The position numbers were made by a program, and so were the translations under genes. The notes under the pieces were generated by a model that had not been told where the DNA came from, searched no databases, and saw nothing but the letters and a program-made list of their open reading frames with translations. A stretch of DNA of 64,000 nt from contig CM064519.1 in assembly GCA_032716605.1 (NCBI GenBank), positions 32,447,423 to 32,511,422 of the forward strand, given 5' to 3'. Below are positions 58,501 to 64,000 of this stretch, in pieces (the stretch's first letter is position 1; the number at the start of each line of letters is the position of its first letter). The DNA is from Paralithodes platypus (lineage: Eukaryota > Arthropoda > Malacostraca > Decapoda > Lithodidae).

Positions 58501-61196
58501 TACATGTACGCTCAAAAAGTTGGGTTCCAGCTTCACAACTTTGACTTTATTTGCCTCTCTTAACATATTTTTACAAAAATATTATTTAACCATACTGAAC
58601 AAAGTTTGAAAATATTAGCTTTATTAATGTGGGTTAAGCTAAAGAATATATTATCAGTTTTTACTAGAGATAATCAAATAGTTAAGTACAAATGAAGGGA
58701 GTGAGACATGACTTATGAACCTGGCTGTACGCTCAGGTGCCGTCATCATTCAGGGGGCCGGGGGGCGGCGGCTCTTTCCCGAGTCACCGTTTCGTAGAGG
58801 GCCGTGGATGAGTGATAACGAAATCCGAGAGCGAAACTTGATTAAACGTTAGTTATTCATCATAAACACATAACAAGCTTACTATATAGAATTACATAAA
58901 CAAATTACAATAATAAATGAAAAAACAAAAACAAATAATACACAATGTTATATAGCTCGCACGAGGACGTCTTTCTAACATCGCCTACCCTATATGGGAA
59001 AAATATGGTAGATCGTGCTTTATTAAATACTTTCCTGATCTTGGCCATCATTCGTAGCGCTCAGACTGCCAAATATATGTCAGGCTGACGGAAGGATTGG
59101 AGGACATGCAAGATGAAAGAGGAAGTAGTGTGTCCACCTTCCTATTAAGGCTGAGTCAAGTAGGACAAGGTGGAATCAGCCCACAAACGATTCTTGTCTG
59201 TTTTTCCTTCCAACAGTCTTGGTAATCTCTAGCTTTCGACAACACATTATTTCCAATCGAATTTTACAACTTAAATCGTATTCTCTTTAACTTACTTATT
59301 AACTCGAATTCATTATACAATTCCTACTCTCACATTTTAGGAAATGTTTTACCACTAGGTGCACTCTTGGCATATTTTCGTAGGTCAAATAAAAATATTC
59401 ATGTATGGTATATGCATTGCATACTATTACTAACTGGAAATATACATGAAATGAGGAAAATACTGCTATAAGAGGCTTCAGGTCGAGAACAGTGAAGTAC
59501 CAGTATTTAAATATAGTGAAAGTTGAGTATATGATTATATCCATAGTAATCTCAGGTAGACTTCACGGAATCAGATAGATCAAGTAGTTAAAGTATACTG
59601 TAAAATACACCAAATTCCTCGTTCAAAGTTCCAGCCACCGCGAGAGGCGATAAGAAAAACATTGGAACCTTCATCGAGTCACATAAATCAAGTGACGAAA
59701 ACGAGGGCTCCCAAATAGATAGCAGACGACAGCGACAGGAGGAGGAAGAGGTGGAGGTGGAAGAAACGATAGAAGAGAATGGTGAAAAACACATAGGGAA
59801 ACTTACAGTGCTGATTTCATTGATCAAGAATTAGAACGATACGTATCAAGTATCAGTTTCATGCATCCGTTCAGTCAATAAAGCTTAGCACCCAATTATA
59901 TCTATACAACACCAAGTAGAATATATTATCACGATACAACCTCAGTACAACTATGAATGACAAGAAACTTTGAAGAAAGTAGCGCGAGAGACAATGGGAA
60001 AGCTGATAAATATATCAAACCAGTAAACAGATTTTTTGAAATAAACGGGTGATAATAGAAAAGCAAAAGTCAACTAACTAAACCACATATTCAAGAAACT
60101 ATGACATAAGAGGGGAAAGGGGGGCTGATAGCTATACAAATAAAGACTGGACCAAAACACAAGATAGACAGAACGTATACTAAAACAACTAGTGACAAAA
60201 TAAGGCAGAGTGAAGCTGATACATTTACGATAAACACATGACTGGACACGAAAAGGGGACGTAAAAAACATGAGTAATCAAGAAACTAGTGACAAAATAT
60301 ATAAATATACGACAAACTCACGATCGTACACAAAATGGAGACAAAAAGAACAAGTAATCAAGAGACTAGTGACAAAAGGGGGCCGAGGGAAGCTGATAAA
60401 TATATTATAAACAGAAGATGGAAAAGCGAAAAAGGGGGGACTAGAGTAGGAAATGATGATGACAGATGGGCGGTGGGGGTGTGGTGTGACACTGCTTTCC
60501 CTTCCCTCTTCTTCCTATGCCTCCTCCCTCTCCTGTTTTTACCTCTTCCTATTGCTTATATGTCACCGGATTGCAAACATATCAGGCTCATACATTTTGG
60601 CTAGTTATGTTTTCATACATCGACGTTCATTTCTCAAGGTCATACATCGTTTTTCATTTCGTCATACCTCTTTCCTCATTACTTGATACTTCTTTTCTCA
60701 TTCGTTCACGGAAGATGGTTAATTTCTCAAGTTTCAACAAAAAGCATAAGATGTTTACTGGGATGAACATTATTATCTTTTGTTCTGCTATCATCATTTG
60801 CTTATATACAGTACGCATCTTATCTTCATATATGGCAGCATCAAGGAAGATATGCAAAAACGTAACCTGGCATGCTACCGTAGACTCTCCCAATCTTATG
60901 TTTTGTTATCCTTCCTTTTCCGTTCCATTCTTCTCTCCCTATATGCCCCCTCCCACCAACCCACAACCCCCCTCCCCTCCCGGCAGTGTTCCTGCTGACG
61001 GCGACATAGCACCGAGGGAGATACAAGCCAGGACTCTTGTAATTCCCCTATGATGCGAGGGAGGAGCTGGACACGAGGGTGATTTAAGAGGGGGAAGAAA
61101 AAGATGAAAACATGAGTGCCGACATATCGAAAAACTATGAATAAAGAATACCATGCACTAAATACATAAGTAGAAAGTGCGACCAACCATCTTTTT
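58501..61196. other. no gene called
   Basis: Mixed DNA with a GC patch at 58730-58830 (GGGGGCCGGGGGGCGGCGGC). At 60230-60400 the phrase AAGAAACTAGTGACAAAAT recurs as AAGAGACTAGTGACAAAAG, with GAAGCTGATAAATATAT words, a decayed tandem repeat of about 100 bases. The 178-residue + frame (60517-61053) is serine/phenylalanine-rich and ends in prolines; two other frames overlap it and no domain is recognised. Confidence 0.4.
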
Positions 61197-61316
61197 ATAT
61201 ATATATATATATATATATACCGGTATATATACAGTATCATTATATACATATATATATATATATATATATACTGTATATATAATTATATATATATTGTATC
61301 TATATACTGTATACCT
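61197..61316. repeat. (AT)n microsatellites with ATACCGGTATA and TACTGTATA breaks
   Basis: AT tracts at 61197-61220 and 61250-61292, interrupted by TATACCGGTATATATACAGT and ATACTGTATATATA. Confidence 0.94.
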
Positions 61317-62803
<1,487 letters not shown>

Positions 62804-62925
62804 CTCACTCACTCACTCACTCACTCACTCACTCACTCACTCACTCACTCACTCACTCACTCACTCACTCACTCACTCACTCACTCACTCACTCACTCAC
62901 TCACTCACTCACTCACTCACTCACA

Positions 62926-63020
<95 letters not shown>

Positions 63021-63054
63021 CACACACACACACCACACCACACACACACGCACA

Positions 63055-63135
<81 letters not shown>
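62804..63135 (+). repeat. (CACT)n-(AC)n-(CT)n compound microsatellite, about 330 bp
   Basis: About 30 CACT units (62804-62925), then about 80 bases of AC, a mixed ATATACCACAC / CACCACACCAC part, more AC, and about 45 bases of CT. It gives THSLTHSL and HTHT frames. Confidence 0.97.
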
Positions 63136-63138
<3 letters not shown>

Positions 63139-63620
63139 CCCAGCCTCGCCTTCCACGGTGCCTGCTTTTTACTTGACGGAATCTGAAGGCCCTGGAAGTT
63201 TCAGTCCGCTGCGTCCAGAGGCAATATATCAAAAGCCCATTCCAGACCGCCACCGGCATCCCCAAAAAGTCGGGAAAATGTATACAGAGGAAAAAGACCC
63301 CCGACGTTCTTAGACTGTGATTCACTTTGCGTCTTGAGGGAGTGATGGATGACGGTCGGGCGGTACCGTGAGGCCAGAGCGTCAGCCACTCACCCGCGAC
63401 AGGCAAGAGGTTAGGGTGGTGGAGTGGGTGTGGATAGTTACTCCATCCAACATTCCACTCCACTCTATTATGATTCCACTTTGTTTCACACCTCGCCTCT
63501 TTGTTACTATGCATTCCACCTCCAAGATTCCAATTCACGTTCAATGCCTTCGTCCGCCTACATAAATTATGGAACAAACAGCAATCCCCACTCCTCCACT
63601 CCACTCCCAAGGCCAGGGAA
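63136..63620. other. GC-richer unique block with open frames on both strands; exon candidate
   Basis: A 158-residue minus frame (63610-63134) has mixed content with no long simple run (for example VEWNVGWSNYPHPLHHPNLL); overlapping + frames of 65 and 128 residues also exist. GATTCCACTTTG and CATTCCACTCCACTC words show some repetition. I recognise no product. Confidence 0.25.
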
Positions 63621-64000
63621 GTGGGGTGCAGGAGTGAGTTGGGGACTACAGGCTCAGAGTATGATAGATAGTGGGGAGTTGAGTGAGGACGTAAACAGTC
63701 GAGTAGAGATGTGGGGGCGTGGTCACTTTAGCAGATGTCGAATGTACAAGTGGAGGTCGAAGTGGGGATCGAGCGAGGACGTTTGGGAGGTTGAGGTGGG
63801 GAGTGAGTAAAGTCATAAGAAACGGATAATAATGGATGGAATATGTAAACAAAATTGGAGTAAGAAATTATAAAGACTCCTATAATAAAAGAAAAATCTA
63901 ATGCGAACGATACAATTTGACACAAAATATCTAAATCAAAACAGGTAAACAATTCTCAAACATTCCTGAAATTATCTCAACCAGTAAGACAGGAAGGGGA
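63621..64000. other. no gene seen; G-rich then AT-rich
   Basis: GTGGGGA/GAGTGAG words (63620-63810) look like a decayed short repeat, then AT-rich DNA to the window end. Confidence 0.5.

Overview
This is eukaryotic, intergenic or intronic DNA dominated by repeats. There is no operon structure, no bacterial gene and no long open frame with a recognisable domain. Nearly all long open frames are microsatellites read as protein (poly-YI, poly-CV, poly-TH, poly-SL). Very long (AT)n, (GA/CT)n and (GT/AC)n arrays, many small inverted-repeat elements, tRNA-derived SINEs and one Helitron-type end suggest an arthropod, most likely a decapod crustacean. That placement is inference; no gene in the window confirms it.

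Layout. 1-5.5 kb: AT-rich and purine-rich DNA, a CACGTG-containing GC island near 3.6 kb and two SINE-like pieces (4.4-4.8 kb). 5.6-6.5 kb: a 36-bp minisatellite running straight into a 370-bp palindromic element. 7.2-7.4 kb: a TA-flanked mariner-type MITE inside an (AT)n array. 8-17.5 kb: microsatellites and pyrimidine-rich DNA. 17.6-20.3 kb: second and third copies of the palindromic element and two copies of a tRNA-Ser-like SINE. 23.6 kb: a TTAA-flanked MITE. 24.3-25.5 kb: unique sequence with CCAAT boxes, the best promoter/enhancer candidate of the left half. 26-29.9 kb: AT, GT, CT and GATA arrays. 29.85-30.29 kb: Helitron-like element. 32-36.3 kb: trinucleotide-repeat open frames, a GC-rich block and a tRNA-derived SINE. 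38.1-41.1 kb: three TTAA-flanked MITEs, two side by side. 42.5-43.5 kb: a CpG-rich block with CCAAT, TCACGTGA and a GC box next to a non-repetitive open frame, the best gene-start candidate. 44.3 kb: a short decayed fragment resembling the carboxy end of a non-LTR retrotransposon polymerase. 47-57 kb: five tandem-repeat fields (about 21, 31, 61, about 80 and about 63 bp) with strong purine/pyrimidine strand bias. 58.3-58.5 kb: a TAAT-core cluster. 62.8-63.1 kb: a (CACT)n-(AC)n-(CT)n compound.

Nothing here can be assembled into a cooperating gene set. The supportable biology is repeat biology: at least three inverted-repeat families, at least three SINE families, a Helitron end, and tandem arrays. 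A few gene-start or enhancer candidates need transcript or conservation evidence. I found no convincing new system; the closest to something undescribed are the long palindromic family and the TAC-N-GTA interruptions of the AT arrays.
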